Assembly: GCA_964608745.1 (NCBI GenBank)
Contig: CAZSPC010000006.1
Span: 1 to 46,917, forward strand
Length of the DNA: 46,917 nucleotides
Source: UBA12079 sp964608745
Lineage (GTDB): Bacteria > Patescibacteriota > Minisyncoccia > Phycocordibacterales > UBA12079
Reading direction: 5' to 3'
Shown in pieces: positions 30,633 through 37,304 of the stretch. The notes beneath the pieces were generated by a model. It had not been told where the DNA came from and searched no databases. It was given only the letters and a program-made list of their open reading frames with translations. Within the stretch, counting starts at the first letter, position 1. Each line of letters starts with the position of its first letter. Position numbers and translations under genes: made by a program.

Positions 30633-31394
30633 ATGAAATATAGTAATAAAATTAAAAATTTAGGGATTTCGAAAAAAGATTTTAAAATCTTGAATAAGCT
30701 TTTTGGTTTGAAAAATACTAATGTATCTTGTTTGTCTGTGGAAGCACAAGTATCTAGAACAACAGTAACTTTTAGATTAAACAAAATGAAAGAAAGAGGT
30801 TTGGTTGAAAAAGTAAAAATAGGTGGACATTTTGAATGGCAATTAACTCATTTTGCTAAAAATATTATTTTTGAAAATATTGAAAGTGATAATTTTGCAA
30901 TTAAACAGTATTTTGGTATTGAAAATATTGAGAATGTTTTTTTAAAAATTTTACAAAACAAAAACAAATCGCGTATTTATTTTGCTGAACCTTATAAACA
31001 AACAATCGTTTTAAGAAAAAAGATAAAACCGGAAATTTTATCTTCAATGGCTGAAGCATTTAAAAAGAGTAAATTAATATCAGAAGGAATATCAAGCTCA
31101 CAAAACCTTGATATGCTAAAAACATATGATACAAAAGTTCTAAAAAGTATGTTCGGCAGGATGACAATTATTTATATTATTTCTGACGAACTTATTTCTT
31201 TTAATGAGATGGTAATTGTTTATGGTAATAATGTTTATCTATTTGATTTTGTTAAAGAGGTTCTTGTAGAAATAAACAATAAATCATTTGCTGAATCAGT
31301 ATCAAAAATGATATTAGCCTTAAAAAATTTTGCTCAAAAAATTGATTTAAACCAAGAAATAGAAAAAATTTTGAAAGAAAGAAAAAATAACTAA
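30633..31394 (+). CDS. TrmB-like winged-helix transcriptional regulator
   Basis: 253 residues. The N-terminal winged helix is clear: ISKKDFKILNKLFGL, then CLSVEAQVSRTTVTFRLNKM as helix-turn-helix (about 36-55), then ERGLVEKVKIGGHFEWQLT as wing (about 57-75). The C-terminal part has alternating strands and helices (SRIYFAEPYKQTIVLRK; RMTIIYIISDELISF; MVIVYGNNVYLFDF) like the effector domain of TrmB-type sugar-responsive regulators. The gene is divergent from the small membrane/DUF397 operon, which it may control along with itself through the palindrome at its promoter. The stop codon lies inside a 56-nt perfect palindrome. Confidence 0.75.
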   Translation: MKYSNKIKNLGISKKDFKILNKLFGLKNTNVSCLSVEAQVSRTTVTFRLNKMKERGLVEKVKIGGHFEWQLTHFAKNIIFENIESDNFAIKQYFGIENIENVFLKILQNKNKSRIYFAEPYKQTIVLRKKIKPEILSSMAEAFKKSKLISEGISSSQNLDMLKTYDTKVLKSMFGRMTIIYIISDELISFNEMVIVYGNNVYLFDFVKEVLVEINNKSFAESVSKMILALKNFAQKIDLNQEIEKILKERKNN

Positions 31395-31447
31395 GCATTC
31401 CTATGACTTTTAGAAACGATCGTTTCTAAAAGTCATAGGAATGCTTA
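31392..31447. terminator. Perfect 56-nt palindrome ending the regulator gene
   Basis: TAAGCATTCCTATGACTTTT, AGAAACGATCGTTTCT and the mirror of the first part are perfectly symmetrical. The palindrome begins with the TAA stop itself. It is a very stable terminator-type structure without a long T run. Confidence 0.7.
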
Positions 31448-31594
31448 AAAATTTAAAAGGTCCGTCAGCTGACGGACCTTTTAAACCGCTCAACAAAGCC
31501 ATTTGTAGACGTCCGACGTCTACAAAAGTTCAATGGCTCAATAGAGCCATAAAAACGCCGAACGGCTCAACGGGTTGAGCCGTTCATTTTTTAG
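31447..31594. repeat. Three-hairpin dispersed repeat, copy 1
   Basis: In order: GGTCCGTCAGCTGACGGACC, TTGTAGACGTCCGACGTCTACAA in two halves around its centre, and GGCTCAACGGGTTGAGCC, joined by conserved linkers. Copy 2 at 44955-45104 is alignable throughout, with roughly 15-20 differences by eye. The two copies follow the regulator gene and polA respectively. Confidence 0.75.
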
Positions 31595-31641
31595 AAATTT
31601 AATCATTTTTAAATTAAAAATTGAATCGAAATTCGAAATTA

Positions 31642-31685
31642 ATCCAGCACTTAATTTTTTATTTTATAAAAATTGAGTGCTGGAT
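31642..31685. terminator. Hairpin between convergent genes
   Basis: ATCCAGCACTTAATTTTT and AAAAATTGAGTGCTGGAT pair with one G-T wobble around TATTTTAT. It lies just beyond the 3' end of the penicillin-binding protein gene. Confidence 0.6.
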
Positions 31686-31698
31686 GAAATTTGAAATT

Positions 31699-31733
31699 CA
31701 ACTATTCTTAAATACTTAATTTAAGAATAGTTG
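31699..31733 (-). terminator. Palindrome overlapping the 3' end of the PBP gene
   Basis: CAACTATTCTTAAAT (31699-31713) and ATTTAAGAATAGTTG (31719-31733) form a perfect 15-bp stem. The final codons and stop of the PBP gene (from 31708) lie inside it. Confidence 0.6.
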
Positions 31734-34227
31734 TTGTTTCTCCTTTGTTGTAAACCGAATCAAAACCAATCACCTTTAATTCATTTTCTGGTTTTAGATT
31801 TCCGATTTCACTTGGTACAAATGAAAATGTTGTTGAATTAGATGACCCAATAAACTTTCCGTTGAAATAAAAATTGAGTTTCATCAGTGGATATCCTCCA
31901 TAACTATTATTACTTACTAAAATATTTATTCGTTCATTCGGGCTGTAAGTTTTAATTGCATTTGGATATACCAGCTTTATTTTAGGTGCTTTCTCGGGCG
32001 TGTGAATGTCATCATATTCATTTGGTATTTGAGTGGTGGTACTTGCATATCCATTTTCCTGAGCCCATTTTTGGACACTGTATTCCCATTTGTTATATTG
32101 AGGATCTTTGGTAGGGTCTTCTGGTACCAATCCTAATGGGTCTTTTTTGTCTATCCAATGAAGAATGGAATGATAGGACGAAACTACTCTCTCTTCTGTG
32201 GTTTCTTCCGGAGTATAATCAGTAGCTAATTTTCCAGAAATTCTGTCTATAAAATATGTTTCGCCGCCTTGCCAAATACCACGCAGGATAGGTTTTAGGG
32301 AATCAGGATAATCTAAACTTGGTTTCTTAAATTTTTCATCAGGATATTTAGCCAAAATTTCTTGCATAATTGCATTCCAGGTTGGGGTTACAATAAAACC
32401 AGCTACTTTTTTCTCCATTGAAGAGTTGTCGTTATTTCCTGCCCATACCCCTAAGGATACTTGTGCGGTGAAACCTACTGTCCAGGCATCTCGATAATCG
32501 TTAGTAGTTCCGGTTTTACCAGCCACATCTCGTCCTTCAAAATACAGAGGGGAGCGAGAACCAAAAGCGGGGGTTCTGGCAATATTATCCGAAAGAATAT
32601 CAGAAATATATAATGCACTTAACTCGGGTAATGCTCGCTTAGATTTCGGGGTGAATTCTTCTATTATATTTCCTTCGTTGTCTTCTATTTTCAAAATTGG
32701 TGTGTGAGGATTTTTAATTCCGTTGTTAGCGAATACAGAATAAACATTGGTAATATCAAGGAGAGAGACTTCGCCGCCTCCCAAAACCAAGGTTAGGCCG
32801 TATTGATCAGTATTGGTTAGGCTATTAATACCCATGTCCTTCGCTAGTTTTAGAGAATCAGATAATCCTGCTAAATAAAGAATTTTTACAGCAGGAATGT
32901 TGATTGATTGAGCAAGAGCATTTCTTAAAGTAACTGGTCCATTATACTTGCCATCATAGTTTACTGGGGAATAACACCGATCCTCATATTGGTAGAGTAT
33001 TGGTGTTCCGTCAGGGTTACAATAAGTTGAAAACTCTGTTTCTAAATCAAACACCACTGTATCGGGCGTATAACCTTCATTAAATGCAGTAGCATAAACA
33101 ATTGGCTTGAAAGCAGACCCAGGCTGTCTGTGGGCGATTGCTACATTAAAGTTACCATCAATTTCTTCGTCAAAATAATCCCTAGAACCCACCATAATTA
33201 AAATTTGCCCAGTTTTGTTGTCGGTGGCTACTACTGCGTTGTTTTCAGCATTAAATTTTTCTGCATTTTCTAGGGCGTATTCTTTGGCAATTTCTTCGGC
33301 TTTTTCTTGAAGTTCGTAATCAAGGGTGGTGATAACATTCAAACCGCCTTCGGTAAGAACCTTTGCTCCGTATTTATTTTCTAAATATTCCTTAACATAC
33401 ATTACAAAGTGAGGAGATTTAATCCCTTTTTCTGCCCTGGGTTTGAAGTCAACCTTCTCTTCTTTCGCTGTTTTGTATTCTTCTTCTGTAATGAAATTTT
33501 TTGCCAGCATTCTCGAAAGAACGAGATTTTTTCTTGTCTCTAATTTATCTACATTATTACCATATGGAGAATAGTATGTTGGGGCTTGGGGGATGGCTGC
33601 TAGGTAGGCTGATTCGGCTAGGGAGAGATTTTCTGATTCTTTGCCAAAAAATGTAATACTAGCTTCTTCTATTCCATAAATATTTCCACCGTAAGGGGAC
33701 TCGTTTAGGTAAAGAGTTAAAATTTGTTCCTTAGTTATTACTTTTTCAAGTTGTAGGGCTAAAACCCATTCTTTCAATTTTCGAGCAATTTTCTTTTCTC
33801 TGGTTAGAATAGAGTTTTTGACGACTTGTTGGGTGATAGTTGAACCACCCTGTCCTTTGTAGTAGTCTCCTGAAAAAATATTTAACTGAACCAAGACAGC
33901 CCTTAAAATGGCGGTGGGTTTAATTCCTGCGTGTTCGTAAAATTCTGAGTCCTCAATGGCAACTGTGGCATTTTTAATGTGACGAGAGATTTTTTCGTAG
34001 GGGACAATTGTTCTCCTGATATCTTCGTGTACATCATAAAGGACTATTTCTCCTGTGCGATCAAAAATTCTTGTTGATTGAGCAACAATCCTTTTATCAA
34101 AATTGTTTAAATCCGGAACTCTAAAAGTAGAAATCCAAAGCAAGATAATTCCAGCTCCAAAAATACAAAGAGCGAGAAGTAATATTAATAAGTCTTTTTT
34201 GATAGCCTTTTTAGTACTTTTTTTCAT
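31708..34227 (-). CDS. Class A penicillin-binding protein (transglycosylase-transpeptidase)
   Basis: The start is taken at ATG 34227 (839 residues), because an upstream ATG at 34284 would place the promoter inside the gene. The protein polymerises glycan chains and cross-links peptides of peptidoglycan. N-terminal membrane anchor (about 10-30), GT51 domain with EDSEFYEHAG (about 88-97) and GQGGSTITQQ (about 122-131), then a transpeptidase domain with SAFK as active-site SxxK (about 373), SIN (about 437) and KTGT (about 568). The C-terminal region (about 760-839) is an Ig-like beta domain. The -10 TAAAAT lies seven nucleotides before the ATG. Synthesis of its own wall is consistent with a free-envelope episymbiont of this group. 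Confidence 0.93.
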   Translation of the reverse strand: MKKSTKKAIKKDLLILLLALCIFGAGIILLWISTFRVPDLNNFDKRIVAQSTRIFDRTGEIVLYDVHEDIRRTIVPYEKISRHIKNATVAIEDSEFYEHAGIKPTAILRAVLVQLNIFSGDYYKGQGGSTITQQVVKNSILTREKKIARKLKEWVLALQLEKVITKEQILTLYLNESPYGGNIYGIEEASITFFGKESENLSLAESAYLAAIPQAPTYYSPYGNNVDKLETRKNLVLSRMLAKNFITEEEYKTAKEEKVDFKPRAEKGIKSPHFVMYVKEYLENKYGAKVLTEGGLNVITTLDYELQEKAEEIAKEYALENAEKFNAENNAVVATDNKTGQILIMVGSRDYFDEEIDGNFNVAIAHRQPGSAFKPIVYATAFNEGYTPDTVVFDLETEFSTYCNPDGTPILYQYEDRCYSPVNYDGKYNGPVTLRNALAQSINIPAVKILYLAGLSDSLKLAKDMGINSLTNTDQYGLTLVLGGGEVSLLDITNVYSVFANNGIKNPHTPILKIEDNEGNIIEEFTPKSKRALPELSALYISDILSDNIARTPAFGSRSPLYFEGRDVAGKTGTTNDYRDAWTVGFTAQVSLGVWAGNNDNSSMEKKVAGFIVTPTWNAIMQEILAKYPDEKFKKPSLDYPDSLKPILRGIWQGGETYFIDRISGKLATDYTPEETTEERVVSSYHSILHWIDKKDPLGLVPEDPTKDPQYNKWEYSVQKWAQENGYASTTTQIPNEYDDIHTPEKAPKIKLVYPNAIKTYSPNERINILVSNNSYGGYPLMKLNFYFNGKFIGSSNSTTFSFVPSEIGNLKPENELKVIGFDSVYNKGETTTILKLSI

Positions 34228-34234
34228 GCTCTTT

Positions 34235-34262
34235 ATTTTAGCATTTGGATGACTTAGGACAA
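34235..34262 (-). promoter_or_regulatory. Promoter of the PBP gene, leaderless geometry
   Basis: On the minus strand TTGTCC (34262-34257), 16 nt, TAAAAT (34240-34235), then seven nucleotides to ATG 34227. Confidence 0.5.
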
Positions 34263-34287
34263 AGGGGTAAGAGGTAAGATGCACAAA

Positions 34288-34318
34288 AAAATGATTTTGC
34301 CGAAGGCAAAATCATTTT
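34288..34318 (-). terminator. Terminator of the Cys-rich gene
   Basis: AAAATGATTTTGCC and GGCAAAATCATTTT form a perfect 14-bp stem around GAA, with a T run on the minus-strand transcript (A run at 34285-34290). Confidence 0.7.
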
Positions 34319-34351
34319 CCTTAAAAGCTAAACACTATATCTTTAAAGCTC

Positions 34352-34624
34352 TTAAATCAGATCTTCTGGTTCCAAGTCATCATACACATCTTCTGCATCC
34401 ATAATTTCCATCGGGTTAACTTCTTCACTTACTTCACAAATATCACAATCTCCACAATCGCATGATCCGGTTTCTTCGATGCATTTTGCGCATTCACCAC
34501 AGTCACACATCGTTGGTTCTTTATTATCGAGATCTTCAATTTCATCCTCGGTCATTTCTTCTTCTAATAATTCGTCTTTTTCACCCGAATTTTGTTTTAA
34601 GGTGTTTGTATTTTCTTCAGTCAT
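34352..34624 (-). CDS. Small acidic protein with clustered cysteines
   Basis: 90 residues. The flanks are extremely acidic (EKDELLEEEMTEDEIEDLD; EDVYDDLEPEDLI). The centre contains CDCGECAKCIEETGSCDCGD with a further CDIC, that is eight Cys in about 25 residues arranged as two similar C-D-C-G-(E/D)-C-x2-C units (about 40-63). Such a cluster is a likely metal-binding or redox module, for example for zinc. No family recognised. It sits between ruvC and the PBP gene on the same strand with its own terminator. Confidence 0.7.
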   Translation of the reverse strand: MTEENTNTLKQNSGEKDELLEEEMTEDEIEDLDNKEPTMCDCGECAKCIEETGSCDCGDCDICEVSEEVNPMEIMDAEDVYDDLEPEDLI

Positions 34625-34715
34625 AAAAATTTAATTTTAAAAAACTAATAAAATTTTTATACTAAAATTTTATCCTTGATATTTTTTTCTGCAACTAACT
34701 TTATCAACAGGCTTT

Positions 34716-34757
34716 CGTCATTGCGATCCGTCAGCTGACAGAGTGGCAATCCAGGAA
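34716..34757. repeat. GTCATTGCGA...TGGCAATCC-type hairpin repeat
   Basis: CGTCATTGCGATCC-GTCAGCTGAC-AGAGTGGCAATCCAGG: outer arms ATTGC/GCAAT and the central palindrome GTCAGCTGAC. Repeats with the outer words GTCATTGCGA and GTGGCAATCC are, to my knowledge, widespread in unrelated bacteria, including Rickettsiales. The central word is shared with the three-hairpin repeats. Confidence 0.6.
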
Positions 34758-34764
34758 GTTTGGA

Positions 34765-35262
34765 CTAACCACAATTCTCTCTATAACAAGCAAGGTGGGT
34801 TAGCCCGACAGCAATAGCATCATATTCATCGTCATATTTAATTTCTTTTTTTATTTCAATGAGGTGATGGAGCATATCAGTAACTTGTTTTTTGTCTCCT
34901 CGACCGTATCCAGTGATAGCAATTTTAATTTGAAGGGGAGTATACTCAAAAACCTCTAAATTGTTGGTGAGAGCTTGATAGATTATAATCCCGCGAGCCT
35001 CAGATACTTGCATAGCAGTTTTTTGATTTGAATTAAAAAACAATGTTTCAATAGCCATTGCTTCTGGCTCATATTTTTTAATGATTTTTTCAATTTCTTT
35101 TCCTATTAAAAGAAACCTTTCTGTGATAGGTAGTTTTGCAGAAGTTTTAAAACAATCAGAATACAACAAAACCTCTTTTGGTGGGGTACCAGGTACCCCA
35201 CTTTTTTCTATGATGGCTATACCGATTCGTTCGTAGCCGGGATCAATACTTATGACTTTCAT
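34765..35262 (-). CDS. ruvC: Holliday junction endonuclease RuvC
   Basis: 165 residues. RuvC cuts four-way junctions with RuvAB in homologous recombination. The catalytic acidic residues are visible: D7 in VISIDPGYERIG, a Glu in AIETLFF (about 71), and two Asp in YDDEYDAIAVGLTH (about 143-155). The segment after the first strand, AIIEKSGVPGTPPKEVLLYS, is about five residues longer than in E. coli. It is encoded by a perfect DNA palindrome (35181-35201), suggesting an in-frame insertion in a surface loop. -10 TATAAT is seven nucleotides before the ATG. ruvB is at 38165; ruvA is not in this window. Confidence 0.94.
   Translation of the reverse strand: MKVISIDPGYERIGIAIIEKSGVPGTPPKEVLLYSDCFKTSAKLPITERFLLIGKEIEKIIKKYEPEAMAIETLFFNSNQKTAMQVSEARGIIIYQALTNNLEVFEYTPLQIKIAITGYGRGDKKQVTDMLHHLIEIKKEIKYDDEYDAIAVGLTHLACYRENCG
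35181..35201. repeat. In-frame palindrome inside ruvC
   Basis: GTGGGGTACC-A-GGTACCCCAC, a perfect 10-bp stem, encoding SGVPGTPP of RuvC. It shares its core with the terminator after dnaN (28437-28468). Confidence 0.75.
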
Positions 35263-35269
35263 GCTTGTA

Positions 35270-35275
35270 ATTATA
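35270..35275 (-). promoter_or_regulatory. -10 hexamer of ruvC, leaderless geometry
   Basis: TATAAT on the minus strand (35275-35270), seven nucleotides before ATG 35262; no Shine-Dalgarno. Confidence 0.5.
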
Positions 35276-35450
35276 TCAGAGAATATTGATAGTTTATTGT
35301 TTGTTTACTTATCAAAAAAGAATCACGAATCATGAATCAAGAATCATGAAAACTTGATTATGTTTTGTTTTTGGGTATTATTAGAAGCTTATGGCTCATA
35401 GCTGACAGCCAGTAGCTTACAGTTTTTTAAAATTTACTTCGTAAATTTTG

Positions 35451-35479
35451 TTGATTTAATTTTAAAATTAGAGTATTGT
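35451..35479 (+). promoter_or_regulatory. Accessory-type promoter of the 35522 gene
   Basis: TTGATT (35451-35456), 17 nt, TATTGT (35474-35479), about 42 nt before the ATG, leaving room for a leader with the AGGAGG site. Same form as at 29193, 37233 and 45759. The 35263-35450 stretch upstream holds direct repeats of GAATCATGAATCA type and an AAGCT/AGCTT hairpin, and no gene. Confidence 0.5.
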
Positions 35480-35521
35480 TGTTTATAGAATAGAAAAAAT
35501 AAAAAACAAAAGGAGGAAGTA

Positions 35522-35764
35522 ATGAGTTTGAGGACGGATAAAGAGGCGATTGAAATTCTAAGTCGGTTTATTGTAATTAATCCAATAGAGACTGATGAAG
35601 AACAAGAAGTACTATCAGCATATGCCAGTATAGGTTGTGTTGGCCATGGGTTTAGTTTAGAGGAAGAAAAAATCTATGCCTTTCTTACTCAGGGCGGTAT
35701 AGATTTTGTTAATATTATGATGGTTAGGAAGAATAAAAAAGGAGAAAAATATGAGTCCGCCTAG
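35522..35764 (+). CDS. Small hypothetical protein, first of two tandem paralogues
   Basis: 80 residues, with AAAGGAGGAAGTA immediately before the ATG. The pattern TDKEAIEILSRFIVINPIET, DEEQEVLSAYASIGCVGHGF and FLTQGG is shared with the next gene, so the two arose by duplication. No signal peptide, membrane span or known motif. The last 14 nt overlap the start of the paralogue, whose Shine-Dalgarno lies inside this gene, so translation is likely coupled. Confidence 0.75.
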   Translation: MSLRTDKEAIEILSRFIVINPIETDEEQEVLSAYASIGCVGHGFSLEEEKIYAFLTQGGIDFVNIMMVRKNKKGEKYESA

Positions 35765-36062
35765 AATAGCAAGAACAGATGACGAAGCAATTAAGGTTTT
35801 GAAAAATTTTGCTTTTGGTAAGGCGATTGAAACAGAAGAAGAATATGATATTTTGAAACCGTATGAATCTGTTGGATTTGTTCATTTTGGTTATAGTTTT
35901 GAGAAAAAAGAATCGCAAGCTTCTTTAACCAAAGAAGCCTTGATAATATTGGGCTTAGGTTTATGTGAGAATTGTGATGATAAAAAAAGAAAAGTACGAA
36001 ATAGTCGTACTTGTCGAAAGTGTAAGGAAAATAAAGATTATGAACAAGATGAGCCAGCTTGA
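35751..36062 (+). CDS. Small hypothetical protein with zinc-ribbon-like tail, second tandem paralogue
   Basis: 103 residues, AGGAG site six nucleotides before the ATG. The first 65 residues (DDEAIKVLKNFAFGKAIETE, YDILKPYESVGFVHFGYSF, ASLTKEAL) align with the preceding gene. The C-terminal 35 residues add CENCDDKKRKVRNSRTCRKC, a CxxC-x13-CxxC arrangement typical of a small zinc ribbon, absent in the paralogue. A terminator follows at 36101. Function unknown. Confidence 0.75.
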   Translation: MSPPRIARTDDEAIKVLKNFAFGKAIETEEEYDILKPYESVGFVHFGYSFEKKESQASLTKEALIILGLGLCENCDDKKRKVRNSRTCRKCKENKDYEQDEPA

Positions 36063-36100
36063 ACCATAATCGTTGAAATTGTTGAGAAACAATAACTTTA

Positions 36101-36134
36101 AAACCCCAAAGAAATTCGATTTCTTTGGGGTTTT
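36101..36134 (+). terminator. Terminator of the tandem-paralogue operon
   Basis: AAACCCCAAAGAAA pairs with TTTCTTTGGGGTTT around TTCGA, with a T run. Confidence 0.75.
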
Positions 36135-36179
36135 CTTATATCTTAAATTTGAAGTTTTTACTAATACTGAATAAAAAAG

Positions 36180-36211
36180 ACACTCCAAAAACCGATCGGT
36201 TTTTGGAGTGT
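36180..36211. repeat. Perfect 32-nt palindrome
   Basis: ACACTCCAAAAACCGATCGG and its mirror form a fully symmetrical sequence, followed by TTATTTT. It could be a second terminator directly before MITE-like copy B. Confidence 0.65.
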
Positions 36212-36216
36212 TATTT

Positions 36217-36381
36217 TACCCTGAATTACGAAACTACTTCCTACTGCGGATTTTTCAAATTCCCAATCTTTATTTCAAAAAAGATTTCCTATTAGCTACT
36301 GCTAGTACTCATCTTTTTTAAAATAAATCTTGGAAATTTGCTCAAATCCTCGTTACGAAATTAGTTTCGTAACTCAGGGTA
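36217..36381. repeat. MITE-like inverted-repeat element, copy B
   Basis: 165 nt with terminal arms TACCCTGAATTACGAAACTA (left) and a complement on the right differing at about one position. In reverse orientation it aligns along its length with copy A (19801-19964), including the central TTAGCTACTGCTAGT. No gene is present in it or in the remaining 36063-36628 stretch. Confidence 0.7.
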
Positions 36382-36411
36382 TTTTAGATATCTCAAAATT
36401 TGATGTAATTT

Positions 36412-36518
36412 GATTTTATTAGGAATAAAAAAATTGTGAGTGAAGCCTAGCCTCTGCCCGTAACGAAGTGGAGGGTGAGGCTAGGCTTCTGCTCCAATTT
36501 TTAATTACGAATAAAATC
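36412..36518. repeat. Nested palindrome, GGTGAGGC family (copy 3)
   Basis: Outer arms GATTTTAT/ATAAAATC and AAAAAATTG/CAATTTTTAA are unique to this copy. Inner arms GAAGCCTAGCCTCTGCCC and GGGTGAGGCTAGGCTTC belong to the family. Confidence 0.65.
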
Positions 36519-36547
36519 ACAATGTGCCATTTTTTTGAATTCTAAAT

Positions 36548-36645
36548 ACATTAATGCTGAATTAGAGGCCTCGCCTCACCCAAAAAACACCTGCTTGTGG
36601 CAGGTGTTTTTTGGGCAGAGGCAAGGCCTCATTCAGCATTAGTGT
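36548..36645. repeat. Nested palindrome, GGTGAGGC family (copy 4), overlapping the yebC 3' end
   Basis: Three nested levels: outer ATTAATGCTGAAT/ATTCAGCATTAGT, middle GAGGCCTCGCCTCACCC/GGGCAGAGGCAAGGCCTC, inner AAAAAACACCTGC/GCAGGTGTTTTTT. The right outer arm provides the last codons and the stop of yebC; the inner hairpin with its T run may be the yebC terminator. Confidence 0.7.
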
Positions 36646-37156
36646 ATACTTCTTGCACATCATCATTCTCTTCCAACTCATCAATTACCTTTCTCAATTT
36701 GTCTGCGTCATCGTCTGAAATTTCTGTCATATTATTTGGAGTGTATTCTCCTCCCTTATTCTCAAATGCCCATGATGCTGATCCTGTTTCGGCTAACGAC
36801 AATCCATTTTTACTAAGGATATGTCGGATCTCTGGTGCCGTTCTGTTGCGATTATCGGTTAAAGCTGTAATTACAATCGCAACCCCTCCCGGACCATAAG
36901 CTTCATAAACTACAGGCTCCATTACGATATCTGTACTTGTTCCTTTTTTAATTGCTCGTTCGATATTATCAGAAGGCATATTAGCTTTTCGAGCTTTCTC
37001 AATTGCTGTTTTTAACCCAGGAGAACTTGTATCTCCTCCACAAGCTTTTGATTCGTTTTGGATAAGTTTAACCAACTTTGAAAAAACCTTACTCTTTTGA
37101 GCATCAGTCACTGCTTTTTTATGTTTAATTTTTGACCATTTGTTGTGTCCAGCCAT
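36629..37156 (-). CDS. yebC: YebC/TACO1-family protein, short form
   Basis: 175 residues; most family members have about 240. YebC proteins help ribosomes through difficult (for example polyproline) sequences and have also been described as transcription regulators. The N-terminus MAGHNKWSKIKHKKAVTDAQ and the following KSKVFSKL, and GGVAIVITALTDNRNRTAPEIRHIL with GSASWAFENKG, are complete. About 60-70 residues that normally follow (the third domain) are missing, after which the canonical C-terminal ELEENDDVQEVYTN resumes. This looks like a clean internal deletion keeping the ends. The 3' end lies in a nested palindrome. No strong Shine-Dalgarno is visible. Confidence 0.92.
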   Translation of the reverse strand: MAGHNKWSKIKHKKAVTDAQKSKVFSKLVKLIQNESKACGGDTSSPGLKTAIEKARKANMPSDNIERAIKKGTSTDIVMEPVVYEAYGPGGVAIVITALTDNRNRTAPEIRHILSKNGLSLAETGSASWAFENKGGEYTPNNMTEISDDDADKLRKVIDELEENDDVQEVYTNAE

Positions 37157-37232
37157 GAAATTAGTAGTAAGGGTTAAGGTGTAAGTAATAAGTTTAGGAT
37201 ATTATAAAATTTTAATTAAATCAAGAAAAAGC

Positions 37233-37261
37233 TTGATTTTAGGTTTGGTTTGGGGTAATGT
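37233..37261 (+). promoter_or_regulatory. Accessory-type promoter of the 37305 operon
   Basis: TTGATT (37233-37238), 17 nt, TAATGT (37256-37261), leaving about 37 nt of leader with AGGAGGT before ATG 37305. Confidence 0.5.
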
Positions 37262-37304
37262 TGGGATAGAATTTATATAAATAATTATACTCAAGGAGGT
37301 GAAT

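Noticed and set aside
34228..34284. Upstream ATG for the penicillin-binding protein
   Set aside because: It would add 19 residues before the normal cytoplasmic basic start and would contain the promoter; ATG 34227 fits the -10 spacing seen elsewhere.
35320..35450. CRISPR-like short direct repeats (GAATCATGAATCA, AGCT-rich words)
   Set aside because: Units are too short, irregular and without spacers; they form hairpins and simple repeats instead.
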